Part shown: positions 42,706-50,289 of the stretch, one piece after another
Layout: each line of letters opens with the position of its first letter
Numbering within the stretch: position 1 is the first letter of the stretch
DNA from: Haloarcula laminariae
GTDB lineage: Archaea > Halobacteriota > Halobacteria > Halobacteriales > Haloarculaceae
Length of the DNA stretch: 64,000 bases
Assembly: GCF_025457605.1 (NCBI RefSeq)
Contig: NZ_JAMZFY010000001.1
Span: forward strand, 62,001 to 126,000
Direction: 5' to 3'
Translations under genes and position numbers: made by a program
The notes under the pieces: model-generated
What the model was told of the DNA's origin: nothing
Seen by the model: the letters and a program-made list of their open reading frames with translations, nothing else
Database searches by the model: none

Positions 42706-43965
42706 ATGCCATCGATAGATTACGACAGTGCAGCGGACGTCACAGAACGGCTCGAACAGCGACTGGTGGACTCACTCACCGGTGGAGCGAGCGTCAGTCG
42801 TCGTACAGTACTTGGCAGTCTCGGTGTTGCCGGGAGTGCTGCAATCGGACTCGGCAGTACGCGAGCAGGTGCTTCGACCGACCACGAGGACGAAGACGCA
42901 CACGGTAACTTCGGTGCGGTGGGCGAATACCAAGATCTGGATTTCGATCCACACGAGTTCCTCACCGCATTCAACACCGGAGACAGCGGGCAGGACAACG
43001 TTCCCCAGCAGGTCTACGAGGAGGGTGGCCGAACCGTTCGGGAGTTCGAATTCACTGCCGTCGATACAACGATTACCATCGCCCCTAGTGTTGAGTTCCA
43101 AGCGTGGGCATACAATGGCCAAGTGCCGGGCCCGACGATCCGCGCCGTCGAGGGCGACTTGATTCGCGTCAGATTCACGAACTTGGGGCGGCACGCGCAC
43201 ACGATTCATCCGCACCTGAAGAATCTCAACCCGCGAATGGATGGAATCCCCCAGAACGGACCGGGCGTCCTCGATACGGGAGAGTCCTTCACCTACGAGT
43301 GGATCGCCCAGCCCGCCGGCACGCACTTCTATCACTGCCATTCGCTCCCGCTGAAAGAACACATCCACCGGGGACTCTACGGGACGATCATCGTCGATCC
43401 GGACCCCGAACGGGTCAGGGAGAACCCACGCGACTACGTCAACTACCCCGGCCCGATCACCGACGACCTCCGGACGCAGCTCGTCGAAGAGGCGAAGAGT
43501 CGGAACCACGAGTACGCCGAAAACGACGCCGTCAACGAGATGGTGATGGTGATGAACTCGTTCGACACCAACTTCGACGGCGGCAACGAGGTCTACGCGG
43601 TGAACACGCGGGCATTCGCGTACGGGGTCGGTAGCACCGACGGCAACGGCAACTGGACGGCGGGCGAGACGAAACGTCCCATCCAGATTGACAAGAACGA
43701 ACGCCAGCGCGTGTATCTCGCCAACGCCACGGAGTTCGACCTCATCAATTCGTTCCACACGCACTCGCAGTTCTTCGACTACTACGACCATGGGACCATG
43801 CTGACGCCGACGCGCAAGACCGTGGACACGATCATGCAGACACAGGCCCAGCGTGGGATCATCGAGATCGACTACTCGGACCACGACCCCGGTCTGTACA
43901 TGTTCCACGCCCACCAGTCGGAATTCGCGGAACTCGGCTGGATGAGTTTCTTCGAGGCGGTTTAA
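42706..43965 (+). CDS. Two-domain multicopper oxidase (Tat-exported)
   Basis: A 419-residue oxidase with a Tat signal near residue 30 (SRRTVLGSLGVAGSAAIGLG). Copper-binding blocks are HAHTIHPHLKNLNPRMDG, GTHFYHCHSLPLKEHIHRGL (type 1 and trinuclear ligands HCH), NSFHTHSQFFDYYDHGTM and LYMFHAHQSEFAELGWMSFF. This follows the NirK/two-domain laccase pattern. It lacks a clear lipobox. Substrate could be Fe(II), Mn(II), Cu(I) or nitrite. Its stop codon is directly followed by the ZIP start, which favours metal oxidation over nitrite reduction. ATG 42706 is the likely start; 42631 would add a non-signal extension. Confidence 0.85.
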   Translation: MPSIDYDSAADVTERLEQRLVDSLTGGASVSRRTVLGSLGVAGSAAIGLGSTRAGASTDHEDEDAHGNFGAVGEYQDLDFDPHEFLTAFNTGDSGQDNVPQQVYEEGGRTVREFEFTAVDTTITIAPSVEFQAWAYNGQVPGPTIRAVEGDLIRVRFTNLGRHAHTIHPHLKNLNPRMDGIPQNGPGVLDTGESFTYEWIAQPAGTHFYHCHSLPLKEHIHRGLYGTIIVDPDPERVRENPRDYVNYPGPITDDLRTQLVEEAKSRNHEYAENDAVNEMVMVMNSFDTNFDGGNEVYAVNTRAFAYGVGSTDGNGNWTAGETKRPIQIDKNERQRVYLANATEFDLINSFHTHSQFFDYYDHGTMLTPTRKTVDTIMQTQAQRGIIEIDYSDHDPGLYMFHAHQSEFAELGWMSFFEAV

Positions 43966-45216
43966 ATGACGGATACCCCACATGATACGACGACGGACGG
44001 CGGTGTAACGACTGACGAAGAGATCGCACAGCCCCTCGGCCTCCCGCGATGGGTTTTCGCGTTGCTCCCGATCGTGTTGCTCGTGTTAGTCTTGGGGGTG
44101 TACGCGTTCACGTCACCGCTTGCCGGTGTTCAAAGCGGTGAACCCCTCCCCGACGTGACGGTCACGCACACGACGCTGCCAAGCGACGAAACGGTCGTCC
44201 TGCACGTGACGAATAACGGGCCCGAATCCGTGACGATATCACAGGTCCTCGTCGATGAGGCTTACTGGAATTTCCGGGTCGAAGGAGCTGGTGGCGACCA
44301 GACGCTCGCCCCAATGGAAAGCGCACAGATCGTGGTCCCGTATCACTGGAATCCGGGGTGGGATCTCGAGGTCGCTCTCGTACTCTCTGACGGATCGACG
44401 TTCCATAACACGATCGTCGCACCGAGTCAGTCACCCGGATTTAGCCTCAGTCTGCTCGGGACGCTTGCAGTTATCGGGCTGTTCGTTGGGGTGATTCCGG
44501 TTGCACTCGGGATGCTGTGGTTCCCCTACATCAAGACGATGAGCGACCGATGGCTGCACGCCGTGCTCGTGTTCGCGGCCGGTGTCCTGGGATTCCTCGC
44601 GTTCGATGCCGGGTTCGAGGCGTTCGAACTCGCCGAGCGAATTCCCGGCGCCTACGAGGGCAACCTCTTGGTCGTCTTCGGAATCTTTGGCGCCCTCCTC
44701 CTGGTCCAAGCGATCAGTGCGTGGCGTGAGGGCCGTGTCGCCGCCGGTAATAGTCGGGCGAGCAGCGGTCTCTGGATCGCCTATCTGGTAGCGGTGGGGA
44801 TCGGCCTGCACAACCTCGCGGAGGGACTTGCTATCGGGAGCTCATTTGCACTCGGACATGTGTCGCTCGGCGCGTTCCTCGTGATCGGGTTCATGCTCCA
44901 TAACGTGACGGAAGGCCCGGCAGTCGTCGCGCCGGTCGCCCGCGGAGAACGCCCATCGCTCAAACACTTCGCCGCGCTCGGCGTCATCGCCGGCGCACCC
45001 GTCATCTTCGGTGGCTGGATCGGGAGTCTGGCGTACTCACCGACGATCGGTGCCTTCTTCCTCGCGATCGGCGTTGGTGCAATCCTCCAGGTCAACTGGG
45101 AGATCGCGCGAATGGTTCGGGACGCAGGCGGTCGCGTGGCCAGCGCCACGAATCTGCTCGCGTTCCTGCTCGGTCTCGGTGTCATGTATGTGACCGACCT
45201 CTTCGTGGTGCTCTAA
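43966..45216 (+). CDS. ZIP-family metal transporter with N-terminal extracytoplasmic domain
   Basis: A 416-residue protein. After one membrane helix (VFALLPIVLLVLVLGVYAF), residues about 55-150 form a beta-rich outside domain (VTVTHTTLPSDETVVLHVTN, VLVDEAYWNFRVEGAG) of the kind seen in metal-binding or cupredoxin-partner proteins. Then come eight ZIP helices with the metal motifs GLHNLAEGLAIGSSFALG (helix 4) and FMLHNVTEGPAVVAPVARGE (helix 5). ZIP proteins carry divalent metal into the cytoplasm. The start abuts the oxidase stop codon. An N-terminal fusion of this sort is uncommon in ZIP proteins I know. Confidence 0.88.
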   Translation: MTDTPHDTTTDGGVTTDEEIAQPLGLPRWVFALLPIVLLVLVLGVYAFTSPLAGVQSGEPLPDVTVTHTTLPSDETVVLHVTNNGPESVTISQVLVDEAYWNFRVEGAGGDQTLAPMESAQIVVPYHWNPGWDLEVALVLSDGSTFHNTIVAPSQSPGFSLSLLGTLAVIGLFVGVIPVALGMLWFPYIKTMSDRWLHAVLVFAAGVLGFLAFDAGFEAFELAERIPGAYEGNLLVVFGIFGALLLVQAISAWREGRVAAGNSRASSGLWIAYLVAVGIGLHNLAEGLAIGSSFALGHVSLGAFLVIGFMLHNVTEGPAVVAPVARGERPSLKHFAALGVIAGAPVIFGGWIGSLAYSPTIGAFFLAIGVGAILQVNWEIARMVRDAGGRVASATNLLAFLLGLGVMYVTDLFVVL

Positions 45217-45240
45217 TAGGCACCGCCCGATCCTGGTACA

Positions 45241-45663
45241 ATGTCACGTAAGCTCTACAATCGGCGAATAGTATTGCGACTCGGCGCTGCGACTCTGGCG
45301 ACGCTCAGCACCGCTGGCTGTTTGAGCGGGGAGACATCGTCGACCCAGACCGTCACGATGCCCGACAACCACATCTTCGAGCCGAAGACCGCAACGGTCG
45401 AGTCTGGGGAGACGGTAATGTGGACGAACGAGAGCAACATTCAGCACACGGTCACAGCGTATGAAGACGAGGTTCCAAACGAGGCCACGTACTTCGCCAG
45501 TGGCGGCTTCGGGTCAGAGCGTGCTGCGAGAAACCGGATCAGCGAGGGACTCATCGCTCCCGGCAAGTACTACGAGCACACGTTCAATCAACCTGGAACG
45601 TACAGATACTACTGTATCCCACATGAGAGCTCTGGGATGGTCGGGACAATTCAAGTGGGTTAA
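45241..45663 (+). CDS. Halocyanin-like cupredoxin lipoprotein of the oxidase operon
   Basis: A 140-residue protein with a Tat-like signal and lipobox (STAGC) and a single plastocyanin-like domain. Copper ligands are His in NIQHTVTAYEDEVP, and Cys, His, Met in TYRYYCIPHESSGMVGTIQV. VTMPDNHIFEPKTATVESGE is the usual first strand. It starts 24 bp after the ZIP stop and would pass electrons to the oxidase or take them from it. It resembles the cupredoxin at 37462, but without the Gly/Pro tail. Confidence 0.9.
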   Translation: MSRKLYNRRIVLRLGAATLATLSTAGCLSGETSSTQTVTMPDNHIFEPKTATVESGETVMWTNESNIQHTVTAYEDEVPNEATYFASGGFGSERAARNRISEGLIAPGKYYEHTFNQPGTYRYYCIPHESSGMVGTIQVG

Positions 45664-45705
45664 TATTGCGACTGCAGGTTCAGAACCGAAGCATTACTCC
45701 GATGG

Positions 45706-45778
45706 ATGAGCAATCCCACTCACGTCGGCGAGCGCTTCAGTCGCAACGTCTCCGAGTTCACCGGCCTCGATATGCGAG
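45706..45778 (+). pseudogene. Short ORF interrupted by a MITE
   Basis: The reading MSNPTHVGERFSRNVSEFTG, then LDMRV, is followed immediately by the TA-ended element at 45779. If the element is removed, leaving one TA, the frame continues VTLVAIAA and stops after 33 codons. The start has an acceptable halophilic composition. I do not know whether this is a small gene, or the start of a longer one that has lost its 3' end. Confidence 0.35.
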
Positions 45779-45865
45779 TAGTGGGCCTACAATCGAAAGT
45801 TGCTAGATATGAACGACAGATGGTCTGGAGTGAGAATCTAGCAGTTCACGGCTGGAGCTGCACTA
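45779..45865. mobile_element. TA-ended 87-bp MITE, copy 4
   Basis: Left end TAGTGGGCCTACAATCGAAA(GTTGCTAGAT), right end read inward TAGTGCAGCTCCAGCCGTGA(ACTGCTAGAT): these are imperfect inverted repeats. The core matches copy 3 (GATATGAACGA, GGTCTGGAGTGAGAATCTAG). TA at both ends fits target choice by an IS630-type transposase. It lies within the short ORF above. Confidence 0.8.
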
Positions 45866-45896
45866 GTGACACTCGTAGCTATCGCGGCGTAGTCGG

Positions 45897-46511
45897 TCAC
45901 TCTTTGCCTATTTCTTGACGCATCTCACGTACCACCGCTGCGGTCCGGTTGTACTCGTAGACACCGACGCCCTCATTTCGGTACACCTGGGTGAACTGCT
46001 CGCTGGCCAGCAATGATTCGTGAAGCGCAGGTGAGATAGTCGCGCTGCTTCGGCCGGACATGAAGGCTCCGTACGGAACATAGAGATAATCCACTTCCGA
46101 AGCAAAGTCGTGCCTGACAAGTGTCGCGTTCATACAGGTAGCGTTCCAGCACTCCCTGAGTTGCTCTTGGGCCAACTCATGTCTCCGGAATGTCTCTTGG
46201 CCCAGCCACTCGGTGCCGTACTTTACAATTACCGGCGTGCGGTTCGTCAGATACGGAAACCACTCACCAGCCCCACCGACAACAGCGAACTGCGCGTCGG
46301 CAGCAGTCTCGCTCTTGGTCCACTCCATCGCCGACCGATCCTCGGCGTCAACGTATACCGGCAACGGGCTGTACGTGTTCGTCCCCGACGCAGCGACCGC
46401 ATTCTGTCCAATAAATTCCAGTTCTGGTTCCGACACTCTGGAGGGATATAACACAATTACAGCGGTGGTTGACGCCACTGATACCGGGAATCTAACGAAG
46501 TAGGCCATCAT
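45897..46511 (-). pseudogene. C-terminal part of a large membrane protein (glycosyltransferase-like)
   Basis: A 204-codon frame. After a hydrophobic start (FVRFPVSVASTTAVIVLYPS) comes an extracytoplasmic domain with EWTKSETAADAQFAVVGGAG, EWFPYLTNRTPVIVKYGTEW and YEYNRTAAVVREM. The pattern matches, from memory, the outside C-terminal domain of large polytopic haloarchaeal proteins related to PMT/ArnT-type glycosyltransferases. The expected ten or more upstream helices are missing, so it is probably the tail of a truncated gene. Some N-glycosylation-like NxT sites are present. Confidence 0.55.
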
Positions 46512-46553
46512 CAGAGAATCCTGCTACAGTGCACAGAGAGATTTGCTGGCGGG

Positions 46554-46922
46554 CTAGTTCGACCCCTGGCGACTGAGTTTCGAACGACGCTCTTCGAATT
46601 CCTCTTCGGTGAGGTCGCCACGAGCGTAGGCTATCCGGAGTTCCCGGAGGGCAGGGTCAGTGGTGGTCAACGATTCAGTCCGACCGGCAAAGGCGCGATA
46701 TAGGAGGTACCCAATCCCACCGAGAACGAGCACCCAGACGAGCATCATCCCGATGCCCCATAGTGGTGAGAAACCGCCGGCCATCCCGCCGTTCCACCAC
46801 CAGCCCATCATCCCCATCATCGGCATCGCGAACACCATCATCAATACCGGCAACAGGACGATAACTGCAAGGACCAGCAAGACGGCGCGGAGCAGGCCAT
46901 CAGAGGTGGGGTCGGCGGACAT
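46554..46922 (-). CDS. SHOCT-domain membrane protein
   Basis: A 122-residue protein. Two hydrophobic helices (LLRAVLLVLAVIVLLPVLMM, and LWGIGMMLVWVLVLGGIGYL) enclose a Met/Trp/Gly-rich loop (MMGMMGWWWNGGMAGG) that might bind Cu(I) through Met. The C-terminus is a SHOCT motif (ALRELRIAYARGDLTEEEFE). It starts 4 bp after the DUF302 gene stop, so the two form one transcription unit. SHOCT domains help oligomerisation of short membrane proteins. A metal role is an inference from context. Confidence 0.75.
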   Translation of the reverse strand: MSADPTSDGLLRAVLLVLAVIVLLPVLMMVFAMPMMGMMGWWWNGGMAGGFSPLWGIGMMLVWVLVLGGIGYLLYRAFAGRTESLTTTDPALRELRIAYARGDLTEEEFEERRSKLSRQGSN

Positions 46923-46926
46923 GCGA

Positions 46927-47328
46927 CTATCGAGTCCCGTTGCCGACTGTCGATAACACCCGTTCAAATCGGTTGCGGACATCTGTGGCAATCGAGTCGA
47001 GTGCGTCGTTGTCCGCGATGCCGACAAGCTGTTGTGGGTCGACAGCGCTCACGGTAACATCGCCATCATCGGTTTCGTAGACGATGACGTTACATGGGAG
47101 GAGAGCCCCGAGTTCCCGCTCAGCGGTCAGCCCCTCGTGTGCGAGCGCTGGAGTACAGGCGCCGAGGATGCGGTACTGTTGAAAATCCTCACCGAGTTTC
47201 TCCTCAAACGTACTCCGGATGTCGATATCACAGAGGACACCAAATCCCTCGTCTTCGAGCGCATCAACGGCCAGCTCAACCACCTGGTCGAAGTCACCAG
47301 CCACTGACGTTTCCATCGTGTAGCTCAT
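46927..47328 (-). CDS. DUF302 family protein
   Basis: A 133-residue protein matching DUF302: MSYTMETSVAGDFDQVVELA, VDALEDEGFGVLCDIDIRST, FQQYRILGACTPALAHEGLT, ERELGALLPCNVIVYETDDG, VSAVDPQQLVG. The conserved ILGACxPxLA and LLPCNVxVYE cysteines are present. The fold is a small alpha-beta domain that may bind a ligand or metal through these Cys; its function is unknown. ATG 47328 gives the usual N-terminus. It is cotranscribed with the SHOCT protein at 46554. DUF302 genes are frequent near copper and sulfur redox genes. Confidence 0.88.
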   Translation of the reverse strand: MSYTMETSVAGDFDQVVELAVDALEDEGFGVLCDIDIRSTFEEKLGEDFQQYRILGACTPALAHEGLTAERELGALLPCNVIVYETDDGDVTVSAVDPQQLVGIADNDALDSIATDVRNRFERVLSTVGNGTR

Positions 47329-47419
47329 ACGCCATGGTACAATTATTGGATATTTAATAGTAGTGTCCAGATGAAGCACGCGCGGGTACTGTGTCTGCGT
47401 TATCAGTAGGAAGCCCGTT

Positions 47420-47776
47420 TCACGCGGACCGTTCTAACTTTTCTCGCCGTCGTTCGAACTCCTCGTCCGAGAGCTCACCACGGGCGTAGCGTTCGCGTAG
47501 GACCTCCATCGAGTGCTCGCCACGCTCATCGTCTCGACGTGCCCAGAGCTTCCAGACGATATACAATGGGAGAGCGACCAGCATCGCCATCCAGAGGAGT
47601 CCCCAAAGCCCCATTGCGCCGCCAAAGAGGCCCCAGCCGCCCCCACCCATCATGCCGCCGCCATAGCTCCCGCCACCGTGGCCAGCCGCCGTTCCAGTCG
47701 TCGCGACCAGCAGCGGGATGGCGAGTATCGCGAGTCGACGAGCAGTTCGTCCGATGTAAGTGTTGAGTTGCGTCAT
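47420..47776 (-). CDS. Exported SHOCT-domain protein, Gly/Met-rich
   Basis: A 118-residue protein with an N-terminal signal helix (RLAILAIPLLVATTGTAAGH), a Gly/Met-rich stretch (GGGSYGGGMMGGGGWGLFGG), one membrane helix (LLWMAMLVALPLYIVWKLWA) and a SHOCT tail (VLRERYARGELSDEEFERRR). It parallels the SHOCT protein at 46554-46922, including the Met-rich part in front of the helix. Met and His in the exported segment could bind Cu(I). Its promoter lies in the 55-bp gap to the next upstream gene. Confidence 0.7.
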   Translation of the reverse strand: MTQLNTYIGRTARRLAILAIPLLVATTGTAAGHGGGSYGGGMMGGGGWGLFGGAMGLWGLLWMAMLVALPLYIVWKLWARRDDERGEHSMEVLRERYARGELSDEEFERRREKLERSA

Positions 47777-47831
47777 TGTCTTGCATTGGTCGGTGTGGTG
47801 TTCGGTAGGAACGCTCGAAGCGGAGAACCCC

Positions 47832-48131
47832 TTAGCAGTGGCCTTGTCTGTACGTCCTGCTATCGTGGCGGTCGTCGTCAGCGTGGTCCTGGGTCATCTC
47901 GTCGACAGTCACACCCATGTTGGCCTCCATCCACTCGACGGTACCGGAACCCATGTGGCCAGTCATTTGGCCGTCCATCCAGGTCGCCCAGTCGTCGGTG
48001 GTCTCGTCGTACGGGGGCGCGTCATCTGCCGTCGTGTCGTTGCCGTGTGCGCTCCCCAGTCCCGGGGCCAGCGCGAGCCCGACGATTACTAGCGCCACGA
48101 GTAGCCAGCGGCCGATGGTGAAGTTGGTCAT
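47832..48131 (-). CDS. Small exported acidic protein with Met/His clusters
   Basis: A 99-residue protein with a signal peptide (FTIGRWLLVALVIVGLALAP, cleavage near GSAHG). The mature part is acidic with Met, His and Trp in a regular pattern (DWATWMDGQMTGHMGSGTVE, WMEANMGVTVDEMTQDHADD) and ends in GHC. This fits a periplasmic metal-binding peptide, perhaps for copper, although no family is known to me. It is the first of four small genes on the minus strand (48131-46554). ATG 48131 was chosen because it gives a proper signal peptide. Confidence 0.65.
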   Translation of the reverse strand: MTNFTIGRWLLVALVIVGLALAPGLGSAHGNDTTADDAPPYDETTDDWATWMDGQMTGHMGSGTVEWMEANMGVTVDEMTQDHADDDRHDSRTYRQGHC

Positions 48132-48440
48132 TGTCTTTCGCCTCAGGTAGTCGTAGGACCCTTCAGGGGTTATCACGATGGGTGTGAACCGGCACAGGAG
48201 ACCGTTCGAGAAGGTATATAGAGTGTTCTAATCGTTTCTCAGAGATAGGACCGTTCATACGCACCGAATTCGGCTGTGTAGTGAATCCTGTTACGCTAGA
48301 CGTGTCCGGAAGCATGCACCTGTATGCGATCACATCCGCAAGCTGGTGGTTCAATGACCAAGAAATCCGGTTAGCTATGTACTGAAGGGTGTCCCTCTCT
48401 CAGACGAACCGTTTTCAGTAGAAAGCCACTTCGCAAATGT
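48132..48440. other. Intergenic region without supported genes
   Basis: About 309 bp between the divergent small genes at 48131 and 48441. The only frame of note (48163-48354, minus) has no family or halophilic composition. Promoters for both directions must lie here. I see no clear palindrome. Confidence 0.35.
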
Positions 48441-48662
48441 ATGTCAACGACCATCGAGACACCCGACGTGGACGAAGCATGTACGTACTGCGGATCACAT
48501 ATTTTCGACCATGAGCCCATCTGTGTCCGAGACTGCACCGATGACTGTGGGTCACCCGAGTACTTTTGTAATCACGCCTGTCTCTCCGCCTATATCGGCG
48601 ATAACAAACTTGTGACGGGCGATGCATGTGAGTGGAACCCCGACGAAAGCAGCCGCAGCTAA
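48441..48662 (+). CDS. Small Cys-rich zinc-binding protein
   Basis: A 73-residue protein with nine Cys, including CTYCGSHIFDHEPICVRDCT, DDCGSPEYFCNHACLSAYIG and the final DACEWNPDE. The spacing CxxC...C...FCNxxC is like a TRASH/YHS or MYM-type zinc finger, in which Cys pairs bind Zn or Cu. The protein is soluble and has no HTH. Small proteins of this sort are common in haloarchaea. In this setting a copper or zinc buffer role is possible. Confidence 0.7.
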   Translation: MSTTIETPDVDEACTYCGSHIFDHEPICVRDCTDDCGSPEYFCNHACLSAYIGDNKLVTGDACEWNPDESSRS

Positions 48663-48701
48663 CCTCAGCGGTCAGGGGAAGGAGGTATTACCCGAGACGT
48701 T

Positions 48702-49337
48702 TCAGTTCAAGAGACTATCGTTATGATCACGGTCACGGAGGCCATACCAGACGGCTGGCACGCCTAGTGGCAGCGAAAGAACGCCGAACGGTATCGCGAG
48801 CAGCCAGTTCAACTGCCATTCTCGGCTGGCCGCGACCCACGTAATCAATCCCAGGCCAGCCGTGCCGAGGGCGAGGTTACTCCAGATACTTATCCCGGTC
48901 GCACAGTATGCCCAACACAGAGCAGTTGCGGCTGGTCCCAGCGGCGTCGGGGTGACGTTCGGGACATAGACAACTCGGCAGTACAACGACAGCACGAGCA
49001 TGTACACGGCCGGAATAGCTAGAAGCCACCGCCGGCTCGCTGTCTTCGAGTCAGCCCACCGGTTGTAGCCTGCCAGCAGTGCTAGTGGAAAGGTAAACTC
49101 CAGCATCCACATCCCGATCATGTAGCTCGCGACAGAGTGGCCCCATCGTGGCTGGGACACAGGCAACGTTACCGGAAGGCCCCACCCTAGCAGGTCTTGC
49201 GTCGGCGATGGGTTCGTCAGAAAGGCCAATACCACCAGTCCAACGGCGACAATCGTCAGTTTTTCGCCGACAGTGGCAATTCGATTCAGCGGTTCCGGGA
49301 GTCGATGCGCATCAAGCGAACGGCTGCCAACGTGCAT
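48702..49337 (-). CDS. Polytopic membrane protein of unknown function
   Basis: A 211-residue protein with five or six hydrophobic helices (TIVAVGLVVLAFLTNPSPTQ, SYMIGMWMLEFTFPLALLAG, WLLAIPAVYMLVLSLYCRVV, GTAGLGLITWVAASREWQLN, WLLAIPFGVLSLPLGVPAVW). I see no transporter or enzyme motif. The N-terminal RSLDAHRLPEPLNRIA is cytoplasmic. It converges with the small Cys-rich protein gene (39 bp between stops). The AT-rich stretch 49338-49400 upstream should hold its promoter. Confidence 0.55.
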   Translation of the reverse strand: MHVGSRSLDAHRLPEPLNRIATVGEKLTIVAVGLVVLAFLTNPSPTQDLLGWGLPVTLPVSQPRWGHSVASYMIGMWMLEFTFPLALLAGYNRWADSKTASRRWLLAIPAVYMLVLSLYCRVVYVPNVTPTPLGPAATALCWAYCATGISIWSNLALGTAGLGLITWVAASREWQLNWLLAIPFGVLSLPLGVPAVWYGLRDRDHNDSLLN

Positions 49338-49622
49338 GTATGAGTCTATACGTTACCATATTTTTCCTCGATTTCGATTATTGTATATTTGAGCGGTATA
49401 GCGGTCCCTACGGCCGATTTCGTTCAATTCAGAGAGTGATCAGTTCGGAGGGTTTGGAATCACAACGGAGCCTTCTCCGAGAATTCGTTACCGAAACTAA
49501 TTGAACTTAAAGACCCGACAACAGGTCGACGGGAATGGGCGGGCACATTTAGAGAAACGCGACATCGGAGGACGACGAGCGACAGCGCTGTAACGGTGGC
49601 CACCGACCGTTCGTATCCGTCG

Positions 49623-50216
49623 TTAGCCCGCTTGACTCTCCGCTAGCTCGTCACTCGGATAGACACGATACGTTCGCCCCTGCCGCTCGCGGTACAACAG
49701 ACCACGCTTTTCCAGGGCACTGACCGTCTGGCTCACCTTGCTCTTCGAAAAGTCCGAACGGTCTCGCAAGTCAATTTGCGTAAGGCCGGGTGAGGACAGT
49801 ACCGGTTCGAGAATTCGGCGCTCGTCTTCCGGCAGGAGATCTAACACACGAGCTTCTGATTGGGTATCTTGAGGTGTCTCGCTATCCGGTTGTTCCTCCG
49901 ATGACGCAGCGCTCTCAGAGCTATCCGCACTCGCTGCTGTGGCCTGCGAACGGGTGCCTGCATCTGGGTTGGTAAACTCATCTCGAACTAAGAGATACCC
50001 GCCACCAACGACAGCGGAGAGAAAAAGCGTCCCGAAGACGTACCAGAGTGGGCTTGTTCCGTGAGTAGCACCCATCGACGACCCCATCTCCATCATCGAG
50101 CCCATCTGTTCGAAAGCCCGCTGTCGCTGGTATGCCTGCCAGCTGAGCGCTCCGCCAAAGAGAAAAATAGCCGCGATGAGGAGGCTGGCAGCCGTATCTG
50201 CACGCTGGCGATTCAT
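49623..50216 (-). CDS. Membrane-anchored MarR-like winged-helix regulator
   Basis: A 197-residue protein. Two hydrophobic helices near the N-terminus (ASLLIAAIFLFGGALSWQAY and PLWYVFGTLFLSAVVGGGYL) enclose a Met-rich loop (EQMGSMMEMGSSMGATHGTS) that would face outside and could bind Cu(I) or Ag(I). A disordered acidic linker leads to a winged helix (LPEDERRILEPVLSSPGLTQ, DFSKSKVSQTVSALEKRGLL, GRTYRVYP). A sensor loop outside coupled to a cytoplasmic HTH suggests a one-component membrane regulator. It is upstream of nothing on its own strand and lies next to copper genes. Confidence 0.75.
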   Translation of the reverse strand: MNRQRADTAASLLIAAIFLFGGALSWQAYQRQRAFEQMGSMMEMGSSMGATHGTSPLWYVFGTLFLSAVVGGGYLLVRDEFTNPDAGTRSQATAASADSSESAASSEEQPDSETPQDTQSEARVLDLLPEDERRILEPVLSSPGLTQIDLRDRSDFSKSKVSQTVSALEKRGLLYRERQGRTYRVYPSDELAESQAG

Positions 50217-50289
50217 CTCTCACACCTCCCTCTGGTGTGTCCCATGGTCATGTGTAAACGTCTGTGAGACGGCGGTGTACCAGTTTTGA

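Noticed and set aside
42706-43965. Definite NirK nitrite reductase
   Set aside because: The two-domain copper pattern would allow it, but the neighbours are a ZIP transporter and a DtxR-family regulator, with no denitrification genes. I left the substrate open.
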